Part shown: positions 1-11,735 of the stretch, in pieces
Position numbering within the stretch: the first letter of the stretch is position 1
Layout of the letters: each line of letters opens with the position of its first letter
Assembly: GCA_002786025.1 (NCBI GenBank)
Contig: NHNW01000135.1
Coordinates: 1-16,474 of the forward strand
DNA length: 16,474 nucleotides
Origin: Zasmidium citrigriseum
Taxonomy: Eukaryota > Ascomycota > Dothideomycetes > Mycosphaerellales > Mycosphaerellaceae
Direction: 5' to 3'
Program-made: the position numbers and the translations under genes
Notes under the pieces: generated by a model
Told to the model about the DNA's origin: nothing
Databases searched by the model: none
What the model saw: the letters and a program-made list of their open reading frames with translations, nothing else

Positions 1-95
1 TTTTTTTTTCAGTAATTATACATGTGCCTTGTTACAATAGTATATATTTTTCCTAGTTAATATATTAAATGATTTTTATAAATATTATTTATTGT

Positions 96-110
96 AAACA
101 CTTAGTGTTT
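96..110. repeat. Palindrome AAACACT-T-AGTGTTT before cox1
   Basis: Seven bases pair with their inverse around a single central T. A near relative of its core, ACACTTAAGTGT, occurs at 2965-2976 ahead of nad4. Its role is unknown; a protein-binding or processing site is an inference. Palindromes of this size also arise by chance in AT-rich DNA. Confidence 0.4.
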
Positions 111-155
111 TTTCTTTTAATTAATATTAATTTTTTATTTTTTGCCTAATCATTT

Positions 156-164
156 TTAGAAATA
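156..164 (+). promoter_or_regulatory. Promoter-like TTAGAAATA upstream of cox1
   Basis: The nonamer TTAGAAATA ends 35 nt before the cox1 ATG. It resembles the TTAGA-purine words described as mitochondrial transcription starts in Neurospora (recalled from the literature, exact consensus not checked). A similar word, TTAGAGGTA, precedes nad4 at 3034-3042. In such AT-rich DNA the match may be fortuitous. Confidence 0.25.
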
Positions 165-199
165 AAGAAATAAACAACTTAAAATTATCTGATATATCA

Positions 200-1786
<1,587 letters not shown>

Positions 1787-1860
1787 TTTATTTTTATGAT
1801 TTTATTTAATCCTGTTGGAAAAAAAAATTTTTTTATAATAATGAATCTTTATCAGTAAAA

Positions 1861-2670
1861 ATGTCTAATTTAAATAGAAGTATTTTCCAAGGTCATCCAT
1901 TTCATTTGGTATCACCTTCTCCCTGACCCTTATTTACTTGTATAAGTTTATTAACTTTAACTACTTCAGCTGTTTCTGGTATGCATGGTTTTGAAAATGC
2001 AGGATATTGAATACCATTGGCATTTACATTAGTAGCATCAAGTATGTTTTTTTGATTTAGAGACGTTATATCAGAAGGTACTTATTTAGGTAATCATACT
2101 TTAGCTGTGCAAAAAGGTTTAAATATGGGGGTTGCGTTATTTATAGTAAGTGAAGCTTTATTTTTTCTAGCAATTTTTTGAGCTTATTTTCATAGCGCAT
2201 TATCACCTACTGTAGAATTAGGTGCTCAATGACCTCCTATAGGTATAGAAGCTATAAACGCTTTCGAATTACCTTTACTTAATACTGTAATATTATTAGC
2301 ATCAGGTGTTACTATTACCTATTCTCACCACTCTCTAATACAAGGAAACAGGAATGGTGCCCTATACGGTGCAATATTTACTTTAGTTTTAGCTTTAATA
2401 TTTACTGGATTTCAAGGTATAGAATATTCAGTTTCTTCCTTTACTTTAACAGACGGTGCATACGGATCATGTTTTTACTTTGGTACTGGATTTCACGGAC
2501 TGCATGTTATTATAGGTACAATTTTTATAGCAGTTGGTTTCTGACGTATGTTGGCATACCATTTAACTGAAAATCATCACCTTGGTTTAGAATCTGGAAT
2601 ATTGTACTGACATTTTGTTGACGTAGTATGACTATTTTTATTTTTATCTGTTTATTACTGAGGTTCCTAA
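1861..2670 (+). CDS. cox3: Cytochrome c oxidase subunit 3
   Basis: This complex IV membrane subunit supports proton uptake and stability of Cox1. It is a full-length 269-residue frame starting MSNLNRS and ending VYYWGS-TAA, typical of fungi. The first helices carry the HPFHLV and SPSPWP motifs, and the conserved membrane glutamate lies in the IVSEALFF segment. The central WAYFHSAL, the HGLHVIIGT motif and the terminal WHFVDVVW motif are all present. Trp codons are TGA. It follows cox1 by 74 nt, which include an A-run then a T-run, and the two are probably cotranscribed. No intron is present. Confidence 0.97.
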
Positions 2671-2929
2671 ATAAGTACTTTTGTACCGTTTTTACAAATA
2701 TTTTTTGCTTTATTAACGGCACATAACTTTTTATTCTTCTTCAGTTGATAAAATAATAAAAAACAACATCTAGTTTACCTAATAACTAAAAATATAATTA
2801 TCTCTTTATGAACACTTACTTGCCAAGTCACTAAAATATATTTAGTTTATTTGGGTTTAAACACTATAACTATGTTATTGACTCCTAGCCCATATATTTT
2901 TAATACAATATTTATTATATCATTTAAAC

Positions 2930-2955
2930 GATAAATAAATAAACAAACAAACAAA
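2930..2955. repeat. Simple AAAT/AAAC tetranucleotide repeat
   Basis: A short run of AAAT units passes into AAAC units. It is low-complexity DNA of the kind that varies in length between strains. No function is implied. Confidence 0.6.
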
Positions 2956-2964
2956 ATTTAAAAT

Positions 2965-2976
2965 ACACTTAAGTGT
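2965..2976. repeat. Perfect palindrome ACACTTAAGTGT before nad4
   Basis: A 12-bp perfect palindrome 95 nt ahead of the nad4 ATG. Its half-site ACACTT also makes up the palindrome at 96-110 ahead of cox1. Both are followed by a TTAGA word and then a start codon, which suggests a shared leader arrangement. Confidence 0.4.
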
Positions 2977-3033
2977 GTAGTGTAAAAATTTATTGCTTAT
3001 TTATATAATAATGCTATTGTTATTATTGGCATA

Positions 3034-3042
3034 TTAGAGGTA
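3034..3042 (+). promoter_or_regulatory. Promoter-like TTAGAGGTA upstream of nad4
   Basis: The nonamer TTAGAGGTA ends 29 nt before the nad4 ATG. It is close to the TTAGAAATA ahead of cox1. If it works as a promoter, nad4-cob-nad2-nad3 could form a second transcription unit. This is inferred from resemblance only. Confidence 0.25.
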
Positions 3043-3071
3043 AATAACTTATTTTTTAATAACTTATTATT

Positions 3072-4559
3072 ATGTTACTTATTCTTTTATTATTAATACC
3101 CTTAGTAGGTATACTTATTATTTCTACTATTTCATACAATGCTTATGAAAAAGAGTATAATTCAAATTTAAAACAAATAAAGTTTATAGCACTATGTACT
3201 TCAATTGTTAATCTGTTTGTCTCATTACTTGTTTTTACTTTATTTAATTTTAGTAACAATCAATTCCAATTTGTACAAGAATACCATAAGATTGGTAGTT
3301 TTGATTTTTATTTAGGAGTAGATGGAATATCTATATATTTTGTTCTATTGACTACAATAATAATGCCTATTTCTTTATTAAGTAACTGAAGCTCTATTAC
3401 AGAAAACGTAAAATCCTATGTAATAATAATACTGCTACTAGAAACATTGTTATTAGCAGTATTTTTAGTATTAGATATATTACTTTTTTACATTTTTTTT
3501 GAAAGTATATTACCTCCTTTATTTATATTAATAGGAATATTTGGTTCTAGCAATAGAGTTAGAGCAAGTTTCTATTTATTTTTATATACTTTATTGGGAT
3601 CCTTATTTTTATTGTTATCTATACTAACAATGTCTTCAATAATGGGTACTACTGATTTTGATGCTTTGTATAAAACAAATTTTAACTTTTATACTCAATT
3701 ATTTTTGTTTTATGGTATATTTATTGCATTCGCAGTAAAAACCCCTACGATTTTTTTAAATACTTGACTTTTAAAAGCTCACGTTGAGTCTCCTCTAGGT
3801 GGAAGTATTATATTAGCAGGAATAGTATTAAAATTAAGTTTATATGGTATACTTAGATTAATATTACCTTTATTACCTAAAGCTTATTTTTACTTTACCC
3901 CTGTAATATATGTAATAGGTGTTATTACAATTATATATGCCAGTTTTAGTACTTTAAGAACTATAGACGTTAAAGAATTAATTGCTTATAGCTCTGTATC
4001 CCACGCTGCAGTATATTTATTGGGAGTGTTTAGTAATTCTATACAAGGTATAGAAGGTGGTATTGTACTTGGTTTAGCTCATGGTTTTGTATCATCAGGT
4101 TTATTTATATGTGCTGGTGGGGTATTGTATGACAGATCTTCTACTAGATTAATTACTTTTTATAGAGGTATTGCTCAGGTAATGCCTGTATTTTCTATAC
4201 TATTCTTTATACTTTGTTTAGGTAATGCTGGTACACCTTTATCTCTTAATTTTATAGGTGAATTTATGAGTTTATACGGAACTTTTGAAAGATTGCCGTT
4301 ATTAGGAGCATTAGCTAGCTCTTCTATTGTATTTAGTGCAGCATATACTATATATATGTTTAATAGAATAGCTTTTGCAGGTTCACTTTCAAGATTTTTT
4401 AAATTTAATATACCTGATGTAAATAAACGAGAATTTTATGTATTATTTACTTTAGTTATACTTACAGTTATTCTGGGTATATACCCTGCTCCAATATTAG
4501 ATGGTTTACACTATAATGTGTCTTCACTTATATACTCTACTAACATATTATCTTTATAG
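3072..4559 (+). CDS. nad4: NADH dehydrogenase subunit 4
   Basis: This is an antiporter-like proton-pumping subunit of the complex I membrane arm. The 495-residue frame is continuous once TGA is read as Trp (for example after LLSN at 3387 and in FLNTW near 3765). Conserved parts include DGISIYF near residue 84, the helix with the essential Glu in FFESILPP, the KTPT...TWLLKAHVESPLGGS block with its lysine and His, and KELIAYSSVSHAAVY with a second pump lysine. The C-terminus LDGLHYN resembles Pezizomycotina proteins. The ATG at 3072 begins a hydrophobic helix, as expected. It stands between two non-coding stretches and has no intron. Confidence 0.97.
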
Positions 4560-4884
4560 ATAGTTTTATTATAAATATGACATATATAAAATATAGTTGT
4601 CAAACTTTTAATTGTATTTTTATATTACAAGATTAAAATATAATAAAAACTCTTTTAAAAACACAGTAAGATATTTAATTACTATAGTGTATATTATTTT
4701 AAACTATTGAAAAACACCATTAAAAACTATTTAGAATTTATATAAATTTATGTTCATTTTTAATAGATGATTACTTGCTGTAAAGTGTTTCATAGAAGTT
4801 TAAATAAAAAACCATAGACTGATATCATAATTTTAAATTAATCTATTTTTTTTAAATAATATATATATTACTAATTAATTCCAA
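4560..4884. other. 325-nt gene-free region between nad4 and cob
   Basis: This is AT-rich spacer. I looked for tRNA folds, small frames and GC-rich hairpins and found none convincing. A TTAGAATTT word at 4731-4739 only partly resembles the TTAGA words ahead of cox1 and nad4. Confidence 0.55.
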
Positions 4885-6054
4885 ATGAGAATTTGAAAAA
4901 GTCATCCGTTATTTAGTTTAATAAATGGTTATTTAGTTGATTCACCTCAACCTTCAAATATAAGTTACTTATGAAACTTTGGGTCATTACTAGGGTTCTG
5001 TTTAATAATACAAATTGTTACAGGTGTAACTCTAGCTATGCATTACAATCCTAGTGTATTAGAAGCATTTAACTCCGTAGAGCATATAATGAGAGATGTT
5101 AACAATGGTTGATTAATACGTTATCTTCACTCTAACACAGCTTCAGCTTTTTTCTTTCTAGTATACCTACACGTAGGAAGAGGTTTATATTACGGTTCTT
5201 ATAAAGCACCAAGAACTTTAGTCTGAACAATAGGTACTATTATATTAGTTTTAATGATGGCTACAGCTTTTTTAGGATACGTTTTACCTTATGGGCAAAT
5301 GTCTCTATGAGGTGCAACAGTTATTACTAACTTAATGAGTGCCATACCATGAGTAGGACAAGATATAGTTGAATTTATCTGAGGAGGATTCTCTGTTAAT
5401 AATGCTACATTAAATAGATTTTTTGCATTACATTTTGTATTACCTTTTGTTTTAGCCGCTCTAGCATTAATGCATCTAATAGCGTTACATGATAGTGCTG
5501 GATCAGGAAACCCTCTAGGTGTTTCAGGAAATTATGATAGATTACCTTTCGCCCCATACTTCATATTTAAAGACTTAATCACTATATTCTTATTTATAGT
5601 AGTATTATCTATATTTGTTTTCTTTATGCCTAACGTGTTAGGTGACAGTGAAAATTATGTAATGGCAAATCCAATGCAGACTCCCCCTGCAATAGTACCC
5701 GAATGATACTTACTACCATTTTATGCTATTTTAAGATCTATACCTAACAAATTATTAGGAGTTATAGCAATGTTTTCTGCCATTCTTATAATAATGATTA
5801 TGCCTTTCACAGACTTAGGTAGAAGTAGAGGATTACAATTTAGACCTTTAAGTAAAATATTCTTTTATGTATTTGTAGCCAACTTTTTAATTTTAATGCA
5901 ACTTGGAGCTAAACACGTAGAATCTCCATTTATAGAATTTGGTCAAATAAGTACAGTATTGTATTTTGCGCACTTCCTGGTTATAGTACCTGTAGTTAGC
6001 TTAATTGAAAATAGTTTAATAGACTTACATTTAAACGATAAAAAATATTGTTAA
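4885..6054 (+). CDS. cob: Apocytochrome b
   Basis: This is the heme-bearing core subunit of complex III, which oxidises ubiquinol at Qo and reduces quinone at Qi. The frame is intact at 389 residues, starting MRIWKSHP and ending KKYC. Heme ligands are His82, His96, His183 and His197. The Qo-site sequence has Phe129, Gly137 and Gly143, and the PEWY motif lies at residues 272-275. These are the residues found in forms sensitive to Qo inhibitors in other fungi. Trp is coded by TGA. There is no intron, although cob is a common intron host in fungi. The last 7 nt overlap the likely nad2 start, so the two are probably translated from one transcript. Confidence 0.97.
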
Positions 6055-7739
6055 CATTTTTATTAATATTTTTATTAGTTTCCAATGCCCTTACCATAAG
6101 ACGAGATAAATCTATACTTTTTTCTAGAGTTGTAATAAAAACTTTTTTTTTAGCTTCATTTATAGCATACAATAACATACACATTAATGCATTAGAAAAT
6201 GGTATAGGTATATATGGAGGTTTGTTTAATGTAACAACTATTACACAATCATTTAATATATTTATATTATTAGTTAGTGCAACTATTCTTAGTTTAACCG
6301 CATTTTTTCCTAGAAAAGTTTACGTAGAAAAATATTCATCTTTATATAAGATATTATCAAGTACATTATTATATAACAAAAATATCATAAGCAATAAAAC
6401 AGGAAAACAATTTCGTATTATAGAATATTCATTAATTATAGTATTCATAATATATGGTGGTATATTCCTTATAAGTACTGCTGACATTGTTTCTATATTT
6501 TTATCTATAGAACTACAAAGTTATGGTTTATATATATTATCTACTATATATAGAGATTCAGAGCCTGCAACTGCTAGTGGTTTAACTTATTTTTTACTAG
6601 GAGGTCTATCATCTTGTTTTATTCTCCTAGGGTCAGCCTTATTATATGTTAATACAGGTACAACTAATTTAGATAATATATATGTTATAACTAGTATTAA
6701 TGAAATAAACAATATATCAAATTCAGTATATTTCTTCCAACCACATTATTTTCATATATCTTTAATAATTATGGCAGTAGGTTTTTTATTTAAAGTTAGC
6801 GCCGCACCTTTCCATTTCTGGTCTCCAGATGTATACGATGGTATACCTACCATAGTAACTACATTTGTAGCTATAATGGCAAAAATATCTATATTCATAT
6901 TTTTCTTAGAATTAGTGTATTATACAGAATATAATTATTTTAATTTTTCATGAAAAAATATATTCATCCTAAGTAGTCTATTTTCTTTAATAATAGGATC
7001 TGTATTAGGACTTACACAATCTAGAATAAAAAGATTATTTGCATACAGTACGATAAGTCATGTTGGATTTATATTATTAGCATTATCTATTAATACAAGT
7101 GAATCAATACAAGCATTCATATTTTATGTACTACAATATACTATTTCAAATTTAAATGCCTTTATAATTTTAATTAGTATAGGATTTTCTTTATATATAT
7201 ATACTTATAAAGAAGGAAAAGAAGAAAATAAGGCAAAATTAATAGATGCTGATAATTCTCCTATACAATTAATTAGTCAGATAAAAGGGTATTTTTATAT
7301 AAACCCTTTCATAGCTGTAAGTTTAGCTATTACTTTATTTTCTTTTGTAGGTATACCTCCTATAATAGGTTTCTTTAGTAAACAGATGATTTTAAGCGCT
7401 GCTTTAGATAACGGATACGTCTTTATGTCATTAGTTGCTATACTTACTAGTGTTATAGGTGCAGCTTATTATCTAAATTTAATTAAACAAATATTCTTTT
7501 ATGATAATGATTATGAAATAAACACTGCAACTAATAAGTTAGATGCAACAGCTTATATATCATCAAGTAATAAAGAAAACTTAAAAAAAATAACATTCAC
7601 ACCAGAGAATATATCTTTAAGCAGTTCTCTTAGCAGCAGTATTTCTGTTATAACTTTACTATTATTGTTATTTATATATATGCCTGAAGAATGATTTGAT
7701 GTAGTTAGTATATTAACACTAACTCTGTTTACAAGATAA
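6048..7739 (+). CDS. nad2: NADH dehydrogenase subunit 2 (non-ATG start)
   Basis: This is a proton-pumping membrane subunit of complex I. It is 563 residues long, normal for fungal Nad2, with TGA as Trp. The conserved N-terminal block [16 protein letters not shown] lies within the first 30 residues. The [15 protein letters not shown] glutamate helix and the [17 protein letters not shown] motif follow. The terminal [12 protein letters not shown] region is also family-like. No ATG occurs in frame upstream of the conserved block: a TAA closes the frame at 6039-6041, so initiation must be at ATA (6045) or TTG (6048), inside the end of cob. I chose TTG; ATA is equally possible. The Trp at 6819-6821 uses TGG, one of only two TGG codons I noticed. 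The stop at 7737-7739 abuts nad3. Confidence 0.93.
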
Positions 7740-8114
7740 ATGACAAGTCAAGTTTTCTTTTTTATTTTTATTCCTATATTGGCTATAGTATTACTATTAT
7801 TAAATATAATTCTGGCTCCACACAACCCGTATGAAGAAAAGAATAGTGTATTTGAATGTGGATTCCACTCGTTTCTAGGACAGAATAGAAGTGAATTTAG
7901 CATTTCCTTTTTTATATTCGCCTTATTATTTTTATTATTTGACTTAGAAATACTGTTAGTATATCCTTATATAGTAAGCGCATATGTTAATGATATATTT
8001 GGTTTAGTGGTAATGATGATGTTTTTCTTAATATTGACTTTAGGGTTTGCTTTTGAATTAGGTAAAAATGCACTTTCAATAGATAGTAGACAAATTAATT
8101 ATGTTAAAAAATAA
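7740..8114 (+). CDS. nad3: NADH dehydrogenase subunit 3
   Basis: This small complex I membrane subunit is needed at the quinone-channel/membrane-arm junction. It is a complete 124-residue protein. It shows the typical NPYEEKNSVFECGFH loop, with the conserved Cys known from the active/deactive switch in other species, and then LLFLLFDLEILLVYP with its conserved Asp and Glu. The ATG directly follows the nad2 stop with no spacer, an adjacency widely kept in fungal mitochondria and suggesting joint translation from one mRNA. It is the last plus-strand gene; nad5 faces it from the other strand 63 nt away. Confidence 0.97.
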   Translation: MTSQVFFFIFIPILAIVLLLLNIILAPHNPYEEKNSVFECGFHSFLGQNRSEFSISFFIFALLFLLFDLEILLVYPYIVSAYVNDIFGLVVMMMFFLILTLGFAFELGKNALSIDSRQINYVKK

Positions 8115-8177
8115 ATATTTATTTTAACATAAATAAATAATGTTTTTTTTTATTAAAAACAATAAAAAAATATTAAG
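8115..8177. terminator. Hairpin at the convergent nad3/nad5 junction
   Basis: This 63-nt gap separates the 3' ends of the plus-strand and minus-strand blocks. Directly after the nad3 stop, TATTTAT (8116-8122) pairs with ATAAATA (8129-8135) around a six-base loop. A T-run and A-runs follow. The place suggests a transcript end or 3'-processing site serving one or both strands. That is inference, since AT-only hairpins are weak and can occur by chance. Confidence 0.3.
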
Positions 8178-10157
8178 TTAATTACTTATATTTTTATTTA
8201 TACTAACTATACTTAGCAAAGCAAATATTACTACTATTAATAAATTATTATCAATTGAATAAGTATAAGGTAATAAAATGTAAAAAGTTAAACCTACTAA
8301 TATATATAATGCATATGATGTAATAACTCCTGTATCTAAGTTTGATATATTTTTACTTAATAACACCAATCCTTTTTCCAGACCAAAAGGCCCTATAAGT
8401 TCTATTGAACCTTTATCAATTATTTTAGTAGTTTGTCCTCCTAGTTTTAAAATAAAATCTGTTACATACTTGTTATAAAACATTTCGATTAAGAACCGTT
8501 GATTAAAAAAGCTAAATATATTATAACCTAATCTGGATAACTTGAAATTTACTAACACTTTAGGTGTAAATTCGCATAGAAATATTGATATTATACTTAA
8601 GGATAAAGTAAATATTAAAGGTAATATCTTAAACATAACGGGTACAGCAAATTCAGTATCCAACATTATTTCATGACTTGGATGTATAAAAATACTGTTA
8701 TCTATAAAAAAATTAGATGCTATACCTATAAACATATCTTTAGTTATGTAACCAAAGAATATAGAAAATATTGCTAATATAATTAATGGTAGACTCATAA
8801 ATATGTCACCTTCATGAGCATTTTTATAGTTTACTAATGGTCCATTAGGATTAGTTAAAAAAGTCAAGTACAATACCTTTACAGAATACAATGTAGTAAA
8901 CATAGCACCTATTGTAGAAATAAAGTAAACAACTGTACTAGAAAAATAAAACTGACCATATGCAGATTCAAGGATAAAATCTTTAGAATAAAATCCAGTC
9001 ATAAAAGGAAATGCTACTAGACTTAATGAAGCTATTAACATCACTGAATAGGTTAATGGAAGAAAGGGTTTTAACCCACCATATTTTCTAAAATCCTGAT
9101 TATCAGATACAGCGTGAATAACTGCACCTGCACCTAAAAATAACAATCCTTTATAAAAGGCGTGATTAACTAAATGAAATAAGGCTATATTATAAGATGA
9201 TAATCCTATAGCTATAACCATCATACCTAGTTGACTCATTGTTGAATAAGCTATAACTTTTTTTATATCTTGCTGGAATAAACCTATAAGTGAACTAAAC
9301 ACTGTAGTTATAGCACCTATTCATAAACATAATAATAACACAGTATTACTGTATTCTATAAGAGGAGAACTACGCATTAATAAATACACACCTGCAGTAA
9401 CCATAGTAGCTGCGTGTATTAACGCAGAAACAGGCGTAGGTCCTTCCATTGCCATGGGTAATCAAACATGCAATCCTATTTGTGAGCTTTTTGCCATAGC
9501 ACCTATTAATAGACAAATACCTATTATAGTTATTAAATTATTGTTAATATGAGGCGCTATAGAGAATACTGTAGAATAATCTATGTTACCAAATGATCAT
9601 AATATAGCAAACATACCTATAGTTAAAAAGCAATCTCCTACTCTATTTGTTAAAAATGCAGATATGGAACTTTGATTTGCTGCTATTCTAGTAAATCAAA
9701 AGCTAACAAGTAAGTAAGAACAAACTCCTACCCCTTCTCATCCTACAAACATAAGAAGAAAATTATTTGAAGTTACAAGTATGATCATCATAAAAGTAAA
9801 TAAACTTAAATAACTAAAGAATCTTTGATTATGAGGATCATGACTCATATAACCTATAGAGTATATGTGAACTAGTAAAGAAACTATTAATACAGGTATT
9901 AACATAGAAACAGTTAAAGTATCAAAAGTAAATCCTCATGATATATTAAAAGATTCTGAGTCTATTCATCTAAATAAATTTATATATACAGGTATATTGT
10001 TAATACCTACTTCAATAAAAGCAATAATAGCAAGCAGAGTGGTTAATAACATAGATGAGCATGCTATTAAATGAGATCCGCTTACTCCTATTTTTCTACC
10101 AAAAAATCCAGACGCTATTGAAGCTAATAAAGGTAATATTATTACAGTTAGATACAT
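8178..10157 (-). CDS. nad5: NADH dehydrogenase subunit 5
   Basis: This is the distal antiporter-like proton pump of the complex I membrane arm, with the long lateral helix near its C-terminus. The 659-residue frame is continuous on the minus strand with TGA as Trp. It starts MYLTVIILP, and has the [11 protein letters not shown] motif, the [15 protein letters not shown] glutamate helix, the [24 protein letters not shown] block, then [15 protein letters not shown] and the [13 protein letters not shown] segment. Its ATG shares one base with the nad4L stop (TAATG), a coupling seen in many fungal mitochondria that points to translation from a shared mRNA. No intron is present. It ends facing nad3. 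Confidence 0.98.
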
Positions 10158-10426
10158 TATTTAAATTCTATTGCAACAGTTCCTCTTAATCTATAGAATG
10201 CAACCAGTATACCTAAACCTATGGCTGATTCAGCTCCTGCAATAGCTATAATATATATAGCATATATCTGACCTAATACATCGTCAAAATTTAATGAAGA
10301 AATTAATATTAAAAATGTAATAGATAATAACATTATTTCTATAGAAATAAGCATTAGTATGATATTTTTTCTATTTAAAACAAACCCTAATATACCTATT
10401 AAGAATAAAGTTAAAGATAAAATCAT
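10157..10426 (-). CDS. nad4L: NADH dehydrogenase subunit 4L
   Basis: This small complex I membrane subunit (three helices, homologous to bacterial NuoK) belongs to the proton-translocating E-channel region. It is complete at 89 residues. The membrane glutamates are visible in [10 protein letters not shown] near residue 30 and in [17 protein letters not shown] near residues 65-80. Its TAA overlaps the nad5 ATG by one base. A 484-nt gene-free stretch lies upstream, so it may head its own processed transcript, although readthrough from atp6 is equally possible. Confidence 0.97.
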   Translation of the reverse strand: MILSLTLFLIGILGFVLNRKNIILMLISIEIMLLSITFLILISSLNFDDVLGQIYAIYIIAIAGAESAIGLGILVAFYRLRGTVAIEFK

Positions 10427-10910
10427 ATTAGCGTATAAAAGTAGTAAAAAAGGTTATTATGAATATGACACTACAATATAAAGTAAAAATACCTAAATAT
10501 TGTAATTTATATTTCCTGTGTACTACTAAATTAAAAAAGCTATAATTAACTATAATTTTAAAATAGAAGTTAATATTGAGTAGAAAGATTATTTTTACAT
10601 ATAATATTACTTAAATTAAACATTAAAAAAATGTTACAAACCATAATTAATGTTAATAGCCAATGGATACAAAAAAGCTAATTTCTGTAATTATAGTACT
10701 AAAAAAATATCTATTATAAGATTTATATTCCATAAATAATATTATCAAATAATAATATGTTTTTATTATTTTCTGTAAAATACCAATATTTATATATTAT
10801 AATATAATTAAAAGATGTAAGACTTTACTGTAATATAATAGTAGATTCTTTGGTAAAGAAAAGTTAACTATGTATAATTAACAACATGTATCACATAAGT
10901 TTAATATATG
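10427..10910. other. 484-nt gene-free region between atp6 and nad4L
   Basis: This is strongly AT-rich DNA between two minus-strand genes. I found no tRNA, no plausible coding frame and no rRNA-like block. One compact hairpin lies at 10846-10860 (six pairs, three-base loop), about 50 nt past the atp6 stop. It could mark the atp6 transcript 3' end. Unassigned RNA in this stretch cannot be excluded. Confidence 0.55.
10846..10860 (-). terminator. Hairpin downstream of atp6
   Basis: TTCTTT (10846-10851) pairs perfectly with AAAGAA (10855-10860) around a three-base loop. It lies 50 nt beyond the atp6 stop on the minus strand. It may be a 3'-end or processing signal; position is the only support. 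Confidence 0.25.
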
Positions 10911-11684
10911 TTAGTGTAAATCTAGTCCGTCTTTAATATAAGAACAAGATAAAACTACAAAAACCTGAGCTTGTATGAAAGCAATTCCTAATTCTAGACC
11001 AGAAAATGCTATTATAAATGCTAAAGGAAACAATCCTAAGAAAAAAAATACAAATCCTGAAGTCATTATATTGTAAGTAAATCCGCTAAGAATATTTAAA
11101 AGCATGTGACCTGATAATATATTGGCAGCTAATCTTAGACCTAATGAAACATTTCTAGCTAAGTATGATATGAATTCTATCATTACTAGTAATGGTAATA
11201 AAGCTAAAGGGCAACCAGCAGGTACAAATAAAGAGAAAAATTTAAATCCGTGTTTGCTTAATCCTAGTATAGTAGCACCTAAAACTACTGTAAAACTTAA
11301 TGAGAAAGTTAAAATAAAATGACTAGTAGAAGCAAAGCTGTAAGGCACCATACCTATTAAATTGTTAACTAAAATAAATACAAATAACACATACATGAAA
11401 GGAAAATAAATTTGACCGTTTTTTTCATTTATTTGTCCTATAACAATACTGTGTACTGTTGCGTATATTGATTCTTGAGATATAGATCAAGCATTAGGTA
11501 CTATTTTATTATTATTTGAAGATAATAAGCTTATCATAAATACAAGATAACCTCCTATTGTTAAATATAAACCTATATTTGTTAAAGATAGAGATAAATT
11601 ACCTAATATAGGTGCATCTAAACTTAATAAATTTCTTACTTCAAATTGATCTAAGGGACTTAAAATATTAAAAAAGTTATTCAT
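10911..11684 (-). CDS. atp6: ATP synthase Fo subunit a
   Basis: This is the stator subunit that provides the proton half-channels next to the c-ring. It is 257 residues long starting MNNFFNILSPLDQFEVRNL, with a single TGA Trp following VPNA at 11484-11486. A short N-terminal stretch before the first membrane helix matches the usual fungal form with a leader. The essential arginine is Arg184 in the LGLRLAANILSGH motif. The C-terminal helix ELGIAFIQAQVFVVL is also conserved. It lies 51 nt downstream of atp8, the common atp8-atp6 pairing that implies cotranscription. Confidence 0.97.
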
Positions 11685-11735
11685 TATAAAAAAAATGTTT
11701 ATATTTATTAAAAACCGTATTATAAAATAATTTAT

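Larger units (their letters stand above)
1..199. other. AT-rich leader upstream of cox1, no gene seen
   Basis: This is 199 nt of AT-rich DNA from the window edge to the cox1 start. I see no tRNA fold and no open frame with recognisable content. It contains an odd-centred palindrome at 96-110 and a TTAGAAATA word at 156-164, both described separately. It is the likely 5' leader of the plus-strand gene block, or the end of a divergent intergenic region whose other side lies outside the window. Confidence 0.6.
2671..3071. other. 401-nt gene-free region between cox3 and nad4
   Basis: This is AT-rich DNA without a convincing gene. It begins with a small hairpin, GTAC-TTTT-GTAC, at 2675-2686, five nucleotides past the cox3 stop. 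It then has an A-rich simple repeat built from AAAT and AAAC units near 2930-2955, a palindrome at 2965-2976, and a promoter-like TTAGAGGTA at 3034-3042. A pair of arms at 2833-2840 and 2893-2900 can form an 8-bp stem, but the interior does not fold as a tRNA. Confidence 0.6.

Noticed and set aside
2525..2722. Minus-strand open frame of 65 codons
   Set aside because: It is mostly antisense to the 3' part of cox3 and shows no recognisable domain.
2833..2900. Possible tRNA between cox3 and nad4 (8-bp end stem, D-arm-like GTTT/AAAC)
   Set aside because: The anticodon arm pairs poorly, loop position 33 is not T, and no T arm exists.
3387..3389. Premature stop codons in nad4 and many other genes under the standard code
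   Set aside because: All are TGA at conserved Trp positions, so they reflect genetic code 4 and not pseudogenes.
5996..6184. Minus-strand open frame of 62 codons
   Set aside because: It is antisense to the cob/nad2 junction and has no family features.
11122..11322. Plus-strand open frame of 66 codons
   Set aside because: It is antisense to atp6, an unmistakable gene, and its lysine- and asparagine-rich text is typical of shadow frames.
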